The notes under the pieces were generated by a model. It was given only the letters and a program-made list of their open reading frames with translations. It was not told the origin of the DNA and did not search any database. A stretch of DNA of 37,808 nucleotides from Rhizophagus sp. LPA8_4_AMF (Eukaryota > Glomeromycota > Glomeromycetes > Glomerales > Glomeraceae): positions 1 through 37,808 of the forward strand of contig JADRCO010000323.1 of NCBI GenBank assembly GCA_021464525.1, in the 5' to 3' direction. The position numbers were made by a program, and so were the translations under genes. Below, piece by piece: positions 1 through 10,352 of this stretch. Position 1 is the first letter of the stretch; each line of letters opens with the position of its first letter.

Positions 1-419
1 AAGTTCTACTATCGATAAAAAAAATAAAAATAAAATAAAAAAATTGATACAAATCCTTAGATATTATTATATTAATCCAAGCTTATCAAATATATCAGAT
101 TACTTTATTTTATATCGATTTACGAATTAAGATAAAATGTATATATTAAAACATTTTTAAAATTAAAATTGTTTTAAAAATCAAATGTTTTTTTGTCATT
201 ATAATATTAATAAAGGTTTTATCCATTTCTTTTCGTATTTTATTTTACATTACTGTTAATGAAGTATTATATTATAAAATGTTTGAACGGTAACGTGAAA
301 AAGGAAATAAAATGAAAGATAAAAAGTATTAACTGTTAAGTGTTTTAATAATGTACTAAACTCATTAAATAAGACGTCTTTATGATAGTCTTATAGGACT
401 ATCAAATTTTGGTGTCCTA
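1..419. other. Gene-free A/T-rich DNA
   Basis: No open frame, repeat or RNA gene could be supported here. The stretch is almost pure A/T with scattered homopolymer runs and lies outside the detectable homology between the two duplicated blocks, which begins near position 420. Confidence 0.6.
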
Positions 420-1257
420 TTAATAACTATTAGTATTACAGGATAAAGTTTTTTATGATGCTAGCGTGTAAACCGACTTACATAAGAAGTTGGAAGTAAA
501 GTGATCAAAGAAAATCATTTAAAAGAACGAGATTCGTTAGAAAATTAATTATTATTTGAATATATTTATGAACGAAATACTAAAATTTCTTTTTTATTAA
601 AGAAAAAAAAAAAATTTTTTTTTTTTGTTTATCGAACATGTCTCAATTTTCACATAGAAATCAAAATTAATTAGATAATAGAATGCACGAATGAAAATAC
701 TTGGATCAACATTTGAGTAACCGGCATAAGCCGAGGAATATCCAAACAATTACTATAATAATGAATAAACTAATGTAAGTTAATCGAATTGATTCTTTGT
801 CCAATGATCTCTTGATGATGTTCGTAAAAAAAGGGGATTATGAAGTAAAATCAATAATAGCCACATTCTAGGCACTCGGAGTATTTAGATCAAGGGGTCC
901 TAGTATCACATTAGTGTTCCATATAAAGTAATAATAAATAAATTCGTTCTCTCATTGTAAATGAGCCTATCAATGTTAAATTTCAAAAAAAATAATCAAT
1001 TTCTAAATCTGACTGAAAAAAATAAAGATTTATAATCACAATCATGTCATAACTAGAGAAAAAAATTTTTTTTTTTTGTGTATCGGTTATGTGACATCAC
1101 ACGACAAATATTTATACCAGATGCAGGTGTCAAATATCCTACCTGTTTTTGTGTTGCATAAGAAATCTAAATCTTAAATACGTTACTTCGTTAAACAACT
1201 TTCAACGGAGCAGCGAAATAATCAATATTACAATATTATGAGAGAAAAATCAAACCT

Positions 1258-1542
1258 CCCTATAAAAAAAGAATTTCCGGAAAATGTCAACAAAATGTCC
1301 AGAATATTTTCATGTGTCTGGAAAGTGTCCGGAAACGATCACGTTTTGGAACATTTTCCGAACACACAAATTCCGGACATTTTCATGACACTCCAGAATT
1401 TGTTCAGAATTTGTCTGGAATCGTGTGTCCTGAAAATGTTCCAAAACATGATCGTTTCCGGATATTCTCTGGACGCACCAAAATTTTCCGGACATTTTCC
1501 ATATTTTTCCGGACAAATTCCAGATTTTCTTTTTTTATAGGG
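1258..1542. mobile_element. Foldback (palindromic) MITE of about 285 bp
   Basis: The ends read CCCTATAAAAAAAGAA on the left and its complement on the right. The whole element is an imperfect palindrome centred near 1395-1400: for example 1328-1341 pairs with 1449-1462. Because of this, both strands read open through it and both translations contain the same peptide, SGNDHVLEHF, which is a palindrome artefact and not a gene. The motif TTCCGGACA recurs throughout. Copy B lacks the element (the site is near 6490). The sequence AAACCT occurs at 1252-1257 and 1552-1557, exactly 300 bases apart, and may be the target duplication, although nine extra bases lie between the right end and the second AAACCT. 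Superfamily unknown. Confidence 0.8.
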
Positions 1543-1639
1543 CCTACATGTAAACCTGTTATCTATAACAAATGAAAAACAAATTTAACAAATATTCATA
1601 AAAACAATATATGTGTAAAAATACTTACGTACACAGTAC

Positions 1640-1735
1640 AAGTCGGTACACGCGTTCAAATCTGTATGTGTTGATTTTTGAATCGGTAAAATTCGGAACA
1701 TAAACGCCACTCTATTGCGTAATTCGCTTAAGATT
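1640..1735 (+). promoter_or_regulatory. Conserved non-coding block upstream of HMG-like gene A
   Basis: A stretch about 300-390 bases before the HMG-like start is among the best conserved non-coding DNA between the two copies. Shared strings include TACACGCGTTCAAA, TTGAATCGGTAAAA and a following TATTGCG. The surrounding A/T-rich DNA has drifted far more. It is a candidate promoter or enhancer by conservation only; no specific factor site is recognised. Confidence 0.4.
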
Positions 1736-2027
1736 AATTTAAATCACAAGACTTAACCCCGAGTTTAACTTTTTGGAGTCATTTGACGCCCGTGACATTC
1801 ATCATGCCTTATTATCATCGTGTTTTATTTTGTGTAAAATTATTATACCATAACGAATTTACTTGCAAAAAATCTTTATAAAATGGGTTGAACTTCTCTT
1901 AACCTTGTGATTCATATTGTTCATAAAATTAAAAAAAAAAAATACAAAAAAAGTTAAAAAAATTAAAAAAAAATAATAAAATAAAAAAATTCTCTCTTTT
2001 TAATAAAAAAAAAAAAAATTCAATAAT

Positions 2028-2354
2028 ATGTCTGTAAGTCAGGAAGTTCAAATGCTACGCCATGAAGTTTCTAATGGAATTCTAATTTTTCCGCCTCCTA
2101 TAAACAATCCTAACGATTTTGAAGATATTGTTAAGTCATTTAAACGAAAGCCGACTCGCAGGAAAGTTCACATAAGGTCTCCCGTGCTATTAAAGTTTTT
2201 TATTGAAAGGCAAGCTCAACGGATATACAAAAAGTGCGTTATGGATAGGGTTGTAAGAGAGTTGTGGAATTCTACAACTACAAACAATAAAATTTTATAT
2301 AAAAATCTATGCGATCAAATAAGTTCAAGAATTAATAGTCAAATTAGGGGTTGA
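2028..2354 (+). CDS. Small degenerate HMG-box (MATA-HMG-like) protein, copy A
   Basis: This intronless frame encodes 108 residues. Residues about 20-40 carry a conserved lead (IFPPPINN, then NDF and IVKSFKRK), followed by a basic stretch (RKPTRRK) and a segment of about 55 residues that fits a worn HMG box: an aromatic pair and Arg in FFIERQAQ, a helix with the CVMDRVVRELW pattern placing Val and Trp as in the family, and a final YKNLCDQI helix. HMG-box proteins bind and bend DNA in the nucleus; MATA-HMG genes are numerous in Rhizophagus. Several core positions of classical boxes, such as the RPxNAF start, are altered, so DNA binding is uncertain. The ATG at 2028 is the first in frame and matches the start in copy B. 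About six residues in ten agree with the copy at 6933-7244, and many differences are third-position changes. Confidence 0.65.
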   Translation: MSVSQEVQMLRHEVSNGILIFPPPINNPNDFEDIVKSFKRKPTRRKVHIRSPVLLKFFIERQAQRIYKKCVMDRVVRELWNSTTTNNKILYKNLCDQISSRINSQIRG

Positions 2355-2619
2355 GAAATTTGAAATTTGAACATTTATGAATTATGATGCATTTGATAAG
2401 AAAAAAAAATATGCTTTGATATATAATTATAATATTATTTTATTATAAAAACATTTTTTCTTTTTTTTTTCTAATTTTCTTCTTTTTTTATTTCATTCAT
2501 AGACAATATTGATAACTATCGAATTAGTTATAATATTATTTTAATTTTTCTTCGAACTTTTAAATTTATTCTTTTATTTTACTTTAACGTTATAAAATTA
2601 ATTTTCTTCGAACTTTTTT

Positions 2620-2745
2620 TTTCGGCAAAATCTGAATTTTTAAACACGTAATTTTCTTTCCATTTTCGACAAAACCTGAACTTTTAAACATGCAAAATTA
2701 TTTCTTTTCTTGGCAAAATCAACTTTTTATAATTTGTAATTTTCT
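2620..2745. repeat. Decayed tandem repeat, copy A
   Basis: Three to four worn units of roughly 45 bases recur, each containing a form of CGGCAAAATCTGAATTTTTAAA followed by an ACGTAA or ATGCAA step and a T-rich spacer. The same repeat, with more units, lies at 7450-7700 in copy B, so the array predates the duplication and has changed copy number since. Confidence 0.6.
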
Positions 2746-3455
2746 TTTGTTTGAGATATGATTGAATTTTCAATAAAATGAATAAAATGTGATATTTTAA
2801 TATTTTTGGAAATTATTACTATGCAAACATTACCAGGTTACGGAATTGTCCGGCTTCAAAATTTTACAGACAAATAAAAAATAAAAACGGGTATTGTTTA
2901 TTCAAAAATGTATAACTCCGATCAAGTGACTAAAATAGTAACGTTACACACTAAAAGAAAAAATCAACGACACCTTTAACGAAAGTTAGTGAATTAATGA
3001 TTAGATTTACAATCTATGTATTTCTTTGTCTTTTTTTGTGAAGTGTAATTTTGTATTATGCGTTATGTTAATAAGAAATGCGTGTTACCAATTAAAAAAA
3101 ACCCAAAGATAACATACTTAATAAGCACTAGCTAAGCCGCTAGGGTATAATTCATTTTTGTATTTTAAATTATTAGATGAAAATCCTTTATAAATAAATC
3201 ATTTTACGTAAAGGTACTAAATTTTATGGCGTTTGATGCGTTAAAGTATTCCAGTATGTAGAACTTACAGTATATAGGGTTAGGTTTTTCCAGTTGTACA
3301 TCAGGCCTAGGTATTTCTAGACTATTTTTCGTTTATTATATATTTTGTACATTTGTATATTATATAATTTTGCATTAATAAAGAACCAATTGATTTTCTT
3401 CGAGGCGCTGAAAAAAATAACATAATTATATGATCCATATTTCCAAATTCGTTTT

Positions 3456-3490
3456 GGATTGGATTGGATTGGATTGGATTGGATTGGATT
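3456..3490. repeat. (GGATT)7 microsatellite
   Basis: Seven perfect copies of the pentamer GGATT. The minus strand therefore reads a repetitive SNPIQ peptide, which is not a gene. The matching place in copy B (about 9579-9606) holds only scattered ATCCA/TGGAT remnants, so the tract expanded in A or decayed in B. Confidence 0.95.
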
Positions 3491-4119
3491 TTGATCACCA
3501 ATCTAATCCAAATTTGTAGATAACCCTTGATTTTATTGCAGCAGTTCATGCGCATCATCAGCTGATTCATTTTCAGTCATTTATAAGTATGATATTTATG
3601 TATCATATGTTTTTTACCGACATATTCGAAAATAAGATTTTTCGATTGTCGTGCGTAAATTGAGTACATGAACATTTTAATAAAATTTGCGTTAGTAATT
3701 GCTTGCTGTGAATGAATAATTTTAAAAAAAGGAGGATTTTACCATAAATAATATTAATATATGTAAATACTTGATATAATAAACATTATTAACGCAAAAA
3801 ATATCTAATCATACAGTAAATGAAAAAAAAAAAAATTTTAAATTTTTTCTTTTTATTATTTGGAAATGATGATTTAAAGTATTATTTTCCTTATTAGCAA
3901 ACATTAACATAATTATTGTATATAATATTAAGATAAATGTGTTTATTTCCGACATCTAAAAAAATTTGTTCACTAGTAACTAAATTTCATATACTATACA
4001 TAGTATTACTAATACGGAATTAATTTTAATCAGCATATTAGCCGACAATTACTTCTGTCAATTTATCCTGCGAGATTGTGATTAGTGATTCTCCGACTAT
4101 TAAATTTTATAATAAAACA

Positions 4120-4390
4120 ATATCAGACGTTCCCCATTATAAATTTATCTTGTGAACCAAAGCATATGATTGTAAAAGCCACATCTGTAAAAGAAAATGG
4201 CGTAAATGGCTTGAAAATGTATAACTCTGACAACAAATCATGAATTATGCAGGGGCACAAATTATTGACGCATGGATTCTTTATTTTGATCTTGATCGGC
4301 CGAAAGTGATGCAACAATGTTTGTATGAATATGATTTAATTTGCAACACGTAAATAAGTAATTGTTTTTAAATAATATTCTTATTGACGA
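4120..4390 (+). promoter_or_regulatory. Conserved upstream block before the dead kinase (copy A)
   Basis: This block aligns with 10005-10330, directly upstream of the intact kinase. Shared strings are AAGCATATGA, TAAAAGCCAC, GAAAATGGCG, TGGCTTGAAA, GATCGGC and GAAAGTGAT. It probably represents the promoter and 5' leader of the ancestral kinase gene. No defined factor site is recognised. Confidence 0.4.
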
Positions 4391-4397
4391 GGTTAAC

Positions 4398-5160
4398 ATG
4401 TTCAAATAAAGTTAAAGATTCAAATTATTACATCGACATGTTAGAAAAATCAATTGCCATTACCTACCTAATTTATATTTTTGAATTCTGAATATTCATA
4501 ATAATTTAAAATAGGAAATGGTTCTTTTGAAAAAAAAGTATCTCTCGTGCTAATTGGAAAATTACTGATATAATTTTAGTTTTAAAATCTTTCTAATAAT
4601 TTAAATCTGTAATTGCCATTGAGATATTAAATTTTTTTTTAAAGGTACTCCTAGTTAAATTAATTTAAAATTTATATTCATAATTTAATAATCTACTTTG
4701 TAATTTACATCGGAATGTTCATTTTAATGCGAATATAATAAAATACTATGAAATCACAACGATGTAAACTGCTAAGATATAATATAATGTGTAATTTATT
4801 AAAATAATTATATTTTTAAAAAAAAATTTTATATTTTTATTAGTTACAGAGAAAAATACTAGTTAGTATTGGAATATATTAATGGAGGACTAAAAACTTA
4901 TTTAAACGATCATTTCTAATGAACTTGAATGAGAAGATAAATTTTGTTTAGCGTTACAGTTGAATATATTATGTTTATATGAGCGTAATATATTTCATCG
5001 TGATTTGGTAATAAATTTAATACTTAATTATCTTTACTTATAGTATCCAAATAATATACTTATACATTAGAAAAATATTAAATTGACGGACTTCTTGTTT
5101 ATCAAAAAGAAATTGCTGTAGCCATCAGGTCGTAGTAGTTAGAGTACTAATACTTATAAT
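4398..5160 (+). pseudogene. Truncated TKL-type kinase pseudogene
   Basis: The DNA matches the intact kinase at 10353-11215 exon by exon. The start ATG is present at 4398, but an extra base after it shifts the frame into a TAA within four codons. The glycine-loop region is preserved as a GGAAATGGTTC string but carries an A insertion, and the C-terminal part of exon 1 has several indels. The introns can still be followed, including the last one, ending before CATCCAAATAAT-like DNA near 5045. The DFG motif has decayed to a DFL-like reading. Homology ends near 5160, so the C-lobe and the whole Sel1 array are missing. It is a host gene copy that has lost coding function. Confidence 0.85.
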
Positions 5161-5704
5161 TAAAAATTAAATAAAAAAAATCTGATATCCTATAAAAATG
5201 TTTATTTGATATACACCAGATATTTTGAAAACATTCCGAATACACTCCGATTATATTGTGAATAATATTTCAATCAAAATTTAGGAAATCAATATAAAGA
5301 AAATTTCTAGAAATATTCCGAACAAATTTAAAAATATTCCTATTTTATATTTAGATTGAAAATATTTTGATTACGATCTGAAAGTTAAATATTAATTCTA
5401 AAAACAATCCGACGGTATTAAAATTTCGAATTTGGCAGCAATTGGCGTGCATTATATAAATCTTATCAGAATTGTGATCAAAAAGTTTTAGTCGGTTAAC
5501 CGTCTTAACCGTAATACTTAACATTATCTGGTTTCGGTAAAACAATTGACAATAATTTTGCATATACAAATTCGAGTTTTTCTCAGCTAACCTGAATATT
5601 CTGAATTGATACATCTTTTCGACATTTACTAATCATAGTATAGAAATATAAAATTGAATTAACTACAGTATTCTTTTCCTAGAATTAATGGTTATCGTAC
5701 TGAA
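5161..5704. other. Spacer between duplicated blocks
   Basis: No gene is supported. Near 5220-5340 several ATTCCGAA-type strings recur (ACATTCCGAATACA, ATATTCCGAACAA), suggesting an old repeat fragment. The junction with copy B falls near 5705. Nothing here matches the Sel1 array, so the missing 3' part of the dead kinase is really absent and has not merely decayed. Confidence 0.5.
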
Positions 5705-6574
5705 CAATGACTATTATTATAGGATAAAGTCTTTGTATAAACTGACTTACATAAAGAAGTTGAAAATAAAGTGATCGAAAAAAAAAAGTGAGAATTAATT
5801 ATAAAATGATATATTTACGATTAAAGATTTAAATTACTTTTTTAAAAAAATATTTAATTTTTTTTTTAATTTATCGTCCATGTCACATAGTAATGAAATT
5901 AAGTGAATGATATAATGTACGAATGAAGATACTTGGATCAGCATTTTGCCATGGCCCAATATTTAGGTAACCGGCGTAAGCCGATGAGGTTTATCGAATC
6001 CGATTCGTTCTACGTTCCTTACTGATGATTTCGTAAAAAAAAGGGATGATGAAATAAATAAATTCTGTAATAAGCCATAGGTTATAATCAGAGTATTTAG
6101 TAGAAAAGGGGTACTAGTATTACATTAGTATTCTATAAATGTTGATTTTAATGCTTTAGAGTTTTCTTTCGAAAAGTTGGGGTTTTACAAAAAAAAAAAT
6201 AATAATCAAAATAATCAAAAATGATTTATAATCATAATCACGTCATAATGAAAAAAAAAAATTTTTCTTTTGTTTGTTTGAATCCCTTGAGTAACATCAC
6301 AAGACATCATAAGACATATTGTAAATGTTTGTACCATGTGCTAAACATGTCAAGCATGTCAAATATTATGCATGAATTTTGTTGGTTTAAGAATCTTAAT
6401 ATTAAATACATCAATAAAAAAAAACTTTGCTACATAGATTTCAACCAAAGCAGCGAACTATAAATCAATATTTTGAGAGAAAAGTCAACCTGTTATCTAT
6501 AGAAAATGGAAAATAATTCTATAATCAAATATTCATAAAAACAATAAACAAAAACTTATTTAAATAGTGTACAT

Positions 6575-6670
6575 TCCAATGGTACACGCGTTCAAAGCTG
6601 CATGTGATTGTTGTTGAATCGGTAAAAACCGGAATGTAAAACGTCGTCTTATTGCGCATTTCGGGAATTT
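6575..6670 (+). promoter_or_regulatory. Conserved non-coding block upstream of HMG-like gene B
   Basis: This is the partner of 1640-1735, sharing TACACGCGTTCAAA, TTGAATCGGTAAAA and TATTGCG. It sits 260-360 bases before the HMG-like start. Retention in both copies, beside two retained genes, makes a cis-regulatory role plausible. Confidence 0.4.
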
Positions 6671-6932
6671 TAGCTTGATATTTGATTTAAATCACAAGTC
6701 TTAACTCTGATGTATAAAGGAACCATTCATATTTTTCCTTTAAAGTGATATCATCATGCTTTATTATCATCATGTTTTATTTGTGTAAATTAGTAAGTTA
6801 TTTTCGTAACAGGTAAAAAAATCTTTATAAAATGTCAAAAGTTCTTTATAAAAATTGTCAAAAAATTTTCTTAAACCTCTTATAACCTTTTGGTTTGTTC
6901 ATAAAAATAAAAGTACAAAAAAAATGAATAAT

Positions 6933-7244
6933 ATGACTATCAGTTGGGAACTTGAAATGCTACGTCAAGAAACTAATAGTATTCAAATATTTCCGCCCCC
7001 TATCAACAACTTTAACGACTTTGATAATATTGTCAAGTCATTTAAACGAAAATCATCTCGCGGAAAGATTTACATAAAGTATCCCGCGCTATTAAATGTT
7101 TTTATTAAAAAACAAGCCCAACACACATATAAGCAGTGCGTTATTGATAAGGTTATAAGAGAGTTATGGAACTCTACGACCAGAAACAATAGAATTATAT
7201 ATATCGAACTATGTGATCAAATAAGTTTAAGGATTAATAATTAA
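6933..7244 (+). CDS. Small degenerate HMG-box (MATA-HMG-like) protein, copy B
   Basis: This intronless frame encodes 103 residues from the ATG at 6933, which aligns with the start of copy A; an in-frame ATG at 6924 would add three residues. The order of parts is the same as in copy A: IFPPPINN, NDF, IVKSFKRK, a basic patch, then a box-like region with FIKKQAQ, CVIDKVIRELWNSTT and a final LCDQIS helix. Differences from copy A include many silent third-position changes (for example CCT/CCC, GAT/GAC, GTT/GTC), which points to selection for the protein. The likely role is nuclear DNA binding. The weak box leaves open a different role, such as a partner-binding domain. Confidence 0.65.
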   Translation: MTISWELEMLRQETNSIQIFPPPINNFNDFDNIVKSFKRKSSRGKIYIKYPALLNVFIKKQAQHTYKQCVIDKVIRELWNSTTRNNRIIYIELCDQISLRINN

Positions 7245-7449
7245 ATGGGAGGTTAAGAAATTTGGAGATTTTGATGCATTTGTTATGTTATATTTTAAAT
7301 CATTTTTCTTAATTTTTTTCGCATTTTATTTCGTATTTTTTTTTAATTATGTAATATTTTTATATTTCACAAACATTCATTTTTAAGTAACTATCGAATT
7401 GATTATAATTTCCTTTTAACTTAAACGTAACAAAAAAATTTTTTTTTTT

Positions 7450-7700
7450 CCTGCGAAATCTGAACTTCGAATTTTAAATACGTAAACCTATTTCTTATTT
7501 CGGCAAAAAAATCTGAATTTTAAATAAGCAAGTTTCTTTCTTTTTTTTCGATAAAATCTGAATTTTTAAATATGCAGATTTATTTATTTATTTTTTCGGC
7601 AAAATCTGAATTTCTTTTCGACCAAATCTATTTTTTAAATACGTAAATTTATTTATTTTTCGGCATAATCTGAACTTTTATAAATTTGTAATTTTTCTTA
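7450..7700. repeat. Decayed tandem repeat, copy B
   Basis: Five to six units of about 40-45 bases carry the core CGGCAAAATCTGAATTT, then TTTAAATACGTAAA and a T-rich spacer. It is the expanded partner of 2620-2745 and lies just downstream of the HMG-like gene, possibly in its 3' untranslated region. Confidence 0.6.
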
Positions 7701-7924
7701 CGTATGTGATGTAATTGGATTTGTAAAATATTATTTTTTAAAATAATTTCGGAAATTATTATACGAATAACTCCTTAGATTACGGAAATTACGGAAATAT
7801 CCGGATTCAAGAAATTTACCGCAGATCAAAACATCAACTATTTTAGTTCGATCAAGTGACTAAAATGGTAACGTTACACACCAAAGTAAAAAAAGTTGGA
7901 AATTATTAGCTAGTCTGGCTACGG

Positions 7925-8757
7925 TATTAGGGTGTCACACAAACTAATTAATCAAACCTATTGAAATATTTTATTAGATTTATCATGTTATACAGATATC
8001 GATCAATTTTTTTAAATTTATTTTTCGAATTTTTTTAACGTAAAATTTAAAAAAAATTAAATAAATTTTCAACCCGTTTACTTTTAGCAAATTTTAAATT
8101 TTTTAATGTAATTTAAAAATTTTCTAAATTAAAATTATTTTTTTAAATAAATTTTCAAACAACATGTTCACTTTTTTCTCTCGCTCACTATCTTCAGATT
8201 TTCCTGAGTTAAACTTCGTTCATATGCAGAGTTTATTCGCTATTAATGCTTTTTGGCCCTAAATACTATTAAATCTGAAGAATTACAACGTTTGCTTCAT
8301 GTGATTGTGCTTTTCTTTTGGCATTTTGTCTATTAAAATAATTGACATAATTAAAAATGTTTCACTGCATTACTGAAATATCAATTTACCTTCAAGTTTT
8401 CACAGAAGATCTATAATAGCTTAAGAACGAAGTTACGTTCAAATATTTCTATTTATCATATAAAATTTTAGATATTGTGATTAGTGTAAATACTTTCTAT
8501 TGAACCATTTTTAAAAGCTTTGCAAAAAAAAATGAACGTAACTATTTGGGGATAGTTCTTAAGAACAGTTTCAACTGAAAAGAAGTTGATAATCAAATGC
8601 AATATTTGTGAGAAACTTTTAGAAACTTATTAAAAATTATCAATAGACTATTTTTAATTAAACTTTATAGTTTACATAGTGTAAAATCTGATCATAATAA
8701 AATGATCAATATATGTCGCTAACATAATTTTGATTAATTTGTATGTGTGACACTCTC
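7925..8757. mobile_element. 833-bp non-coding DNA element with 6-bp target duplication
   Basis: The ends form inverted repeats: GGGTGTCACACAAACTAATT near 7930-7949 matches the complement of the right end, GAGTGTCACACATACAAATT, with further matching into AATCAAA. CTACGG occurs immediately outside both ends (7919-7924 and 8758-8763). Copy A near 3135-3150 has the equivalent DNA without the element. No open frame lies inside, so it is non-autonomous. The 6-bp duplication and TIR do not identify a superfamily for certain. Confidence 0.8.
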
Positions 8758-8843
8758 CTACGGCGTGTAATTCATTTATTTATCTATTTATTTATTTTTT
8801 CTTAATTATTTTAATTTATATTACTTTTATTGGCCCTTTTGCG

Positions 8844-9113
8844 CAGTGTTCGGCAAATGACTTGAAAAAATTATAAATAACAAATGACATGTCAATTCAA
8901 TGCTCAAATGACAAATGACCTGGGTCATTTAAATGTAATCTTGGCCAGCATTATAATTTTTGCCTACACTACATTCATTATTTTTTAATTATAGTCACAT
9001 GATTATTTATGCGATAAATTTTAGCCAATCAAAATCAAATAATTGAAATGACCAAATGATAAATGATTATGAATAATAATTTCCTAAATGGTCAAATGGC
9101 CAGGCCATTTCTG
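8844..9113. mobile_element. 270-bp hAT-type MITE
   Basis: It begins CAGTGTTCGGCAAATGAC and ends GGCCATTTCTG, flanked by the perfect 8-bp duplication CTTTTGCG at 8836-8843 and 9114-9121. CAG...CTG ends and an 8-bp duplication are hAT hallmarks. CAAATGAC-like subterminal motifs recur on both strands, as expected of transposase-binding sites. Copy A (near 3205) lacks it, so it inserted after the duplication. Confidence 0.88.
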
Positions 9114-9264
9114 CTTTTGCGGACGTAAAGGTACTAGAATTCTTTAGTGTTGATGAACTTAATATAGGATTAGGTTTGTCCAATTTTATATAAGGTCTAG
9201 GTAATTCTAGTTTATTACGTATTATGTATATTTATTATTTTATATTTATAAAAGAGAGATGCGT

Positions 9265-9520
9265 AGTTTAGCCTAGGTTAGTCCTTAGTATAGTATAGAT
9301 GTAGTATAGATGCAGAATACAAAAATATAAAGGGGAACCGACTACTACTTCTCCTGAGAGACGAAAAGGTATAAATCTCTATACAGTTACAGGGGAAGGG
9401 GAGGTAAAGAGGGATGACTTCGGTCTAAACTTCATGTGTATGTACTTGTATATTATTTTATGTTCTTTATCATAAATAAATAAAGTATTCGTTTACCCTT
9501 AAAAAATAAATAAAAATAAG
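9265..9520 (+). mobile_element. 256-bp retroposon (SINE or 5'-truncated LINE end)
   Basis: The insertion is flanked by 12-base direct repeats that agree at 11 positions (AGAGAGATGCGT at 9253-9264, AGAGAGATACGT at 9521-9532) and ends in an A-rich tail (AAAAAATAAATAAAAATA). These are marks of target-primed reverse transcription. The body is G/C-richer than its surroundings. I see no clear tRNA-like head, so a LINE 3' end is as likely as a SINE. The aligned part of copy A lacks it. Confidence 0.6.
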
Positions 9521-10004
9521 AGAGAGATACGTTTATTCGTTCACTTCAGATTACTAGTTATTTAAGTTTGACGTTTTAATCCAATCCATACTTGATTGGA
9601 TTGGATCTGCAATATAATTTTTAGGTTGTATCAATTACCGACGTACCCGGAAACAAAATTTGCCGAGCGTCCCGTGTGAAATATGGAAACAGCCTTAATA
9701 AGTATATAAAATTTTGCGTAAGAAATTATGTCAACCTCCCATATTATTTAGTGATTGCACCATAAATAATCTTAATTTATGTAAATACTTAATATAATTA
9801 ACACTAATAACGCAAAAGTGTCGGATTATAAATAGAAAAATGCAAATTTTTTAAATTTTTTTTCTATATTTTTATTTTCTATTTAGAAAAGATGAACAAA
9901 AGTATTTTTTTATTTATTAGCGAGAATTAACATAAAAGTTGTTTACTAGAAACTGAAATTTCATACTATAGTATGTTATGATTAATTTCATCGGCATATT
10001 ACGA

Positions 10005-10330
10005 TAACTACTACTGTCGACTATTGAGTAGTCGAAGCATATGAGAATTATAAAAGCCACGTCTATGAAGAAAATGGCGGAAATTGGCTTGAAATTGTGC
10101 GCTTAATAAACTTCAACAATAAATATCTGTGTGTGACCTTTTGGCATTAGTTATGCAAGGTTATGTGGCGACACGAGTTGTTGGCGCATGAAATTCTGTT
10201 CCTGATCGGCGAAAGTGATATCGTTAAATGTGTATGACAAAGCAAATAAATGATTTAATTTGTAATACGTAAATAAACTAAATAGTTACGTTTATTGTTT
10301 TTTTTAATAACATTCTTATTCTCTTCTTTT
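10005..10330 (+). promoter_or_regulatory. Conserved upstream region of the kinase-Sel1 gene
   Basis: It directly precedes the kinase start and is shared with the dead copy (4120-4390). Conserved strings include AAGCATATGA, TAAAAGCCAC, GAAAATGGCG, TGGCTTGAAA and GATCGGC. The likely content is core promoter and 5' leader; no TATA position can be fixed in such A/T-rich DNA. Confidence 0.45.
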
Positions 10331-10352
10331 GACAAAAAAAAAGAAAGATAAA

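Larger units (their letters stand above)
420..5160 (+). repeat. Segmental duplication, copy A (HMG-like gene plus dead kinase)
   Basis: This block matches 5705-11215 in order and orientation over its whole length, at a level that suggests an old duplication. Anchors seen by eye include AGGATAAAG near 440 and 5720, GATCAAGTGACTAAAAT near 2923 and 7852, and the kinase start near 4400 and 10355. Introns and intergenic DNA are duplicated too, so it arose as DNA and not through mRNA. The order is conserved upstream block, HMG-like gene, decayed 45-bp repeats, GGATT tract, second upstream block, kinase. Homology stops inside the kinase near 5160, just after the residues matching GVLPYI of the intact copy. 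Confidence 0.85.

Noticed and set aside
1238-1575. Overlapping open frames on both strands
   Set aside because: Created by the palindromic foldback element; both strands give the same SGNDHVLEHF peptide.
3322-3570. Minus-strand frame with a repeated SNPIQ peptide
   Set aside because: It is the translation of the (GGATT)7 microsatellite.
6855-6923. N-terminal extension of the copy-B HMG-like frame
   Set aside because: The extension has no ATG and no counterpart in copy A; the aligned start is 6933 (or 6924).
10329-10352. Earlier start for the kinase
   Set aside because: It would begin at TTG; the ATG at 10353 is the first and is shared with the dead copy.
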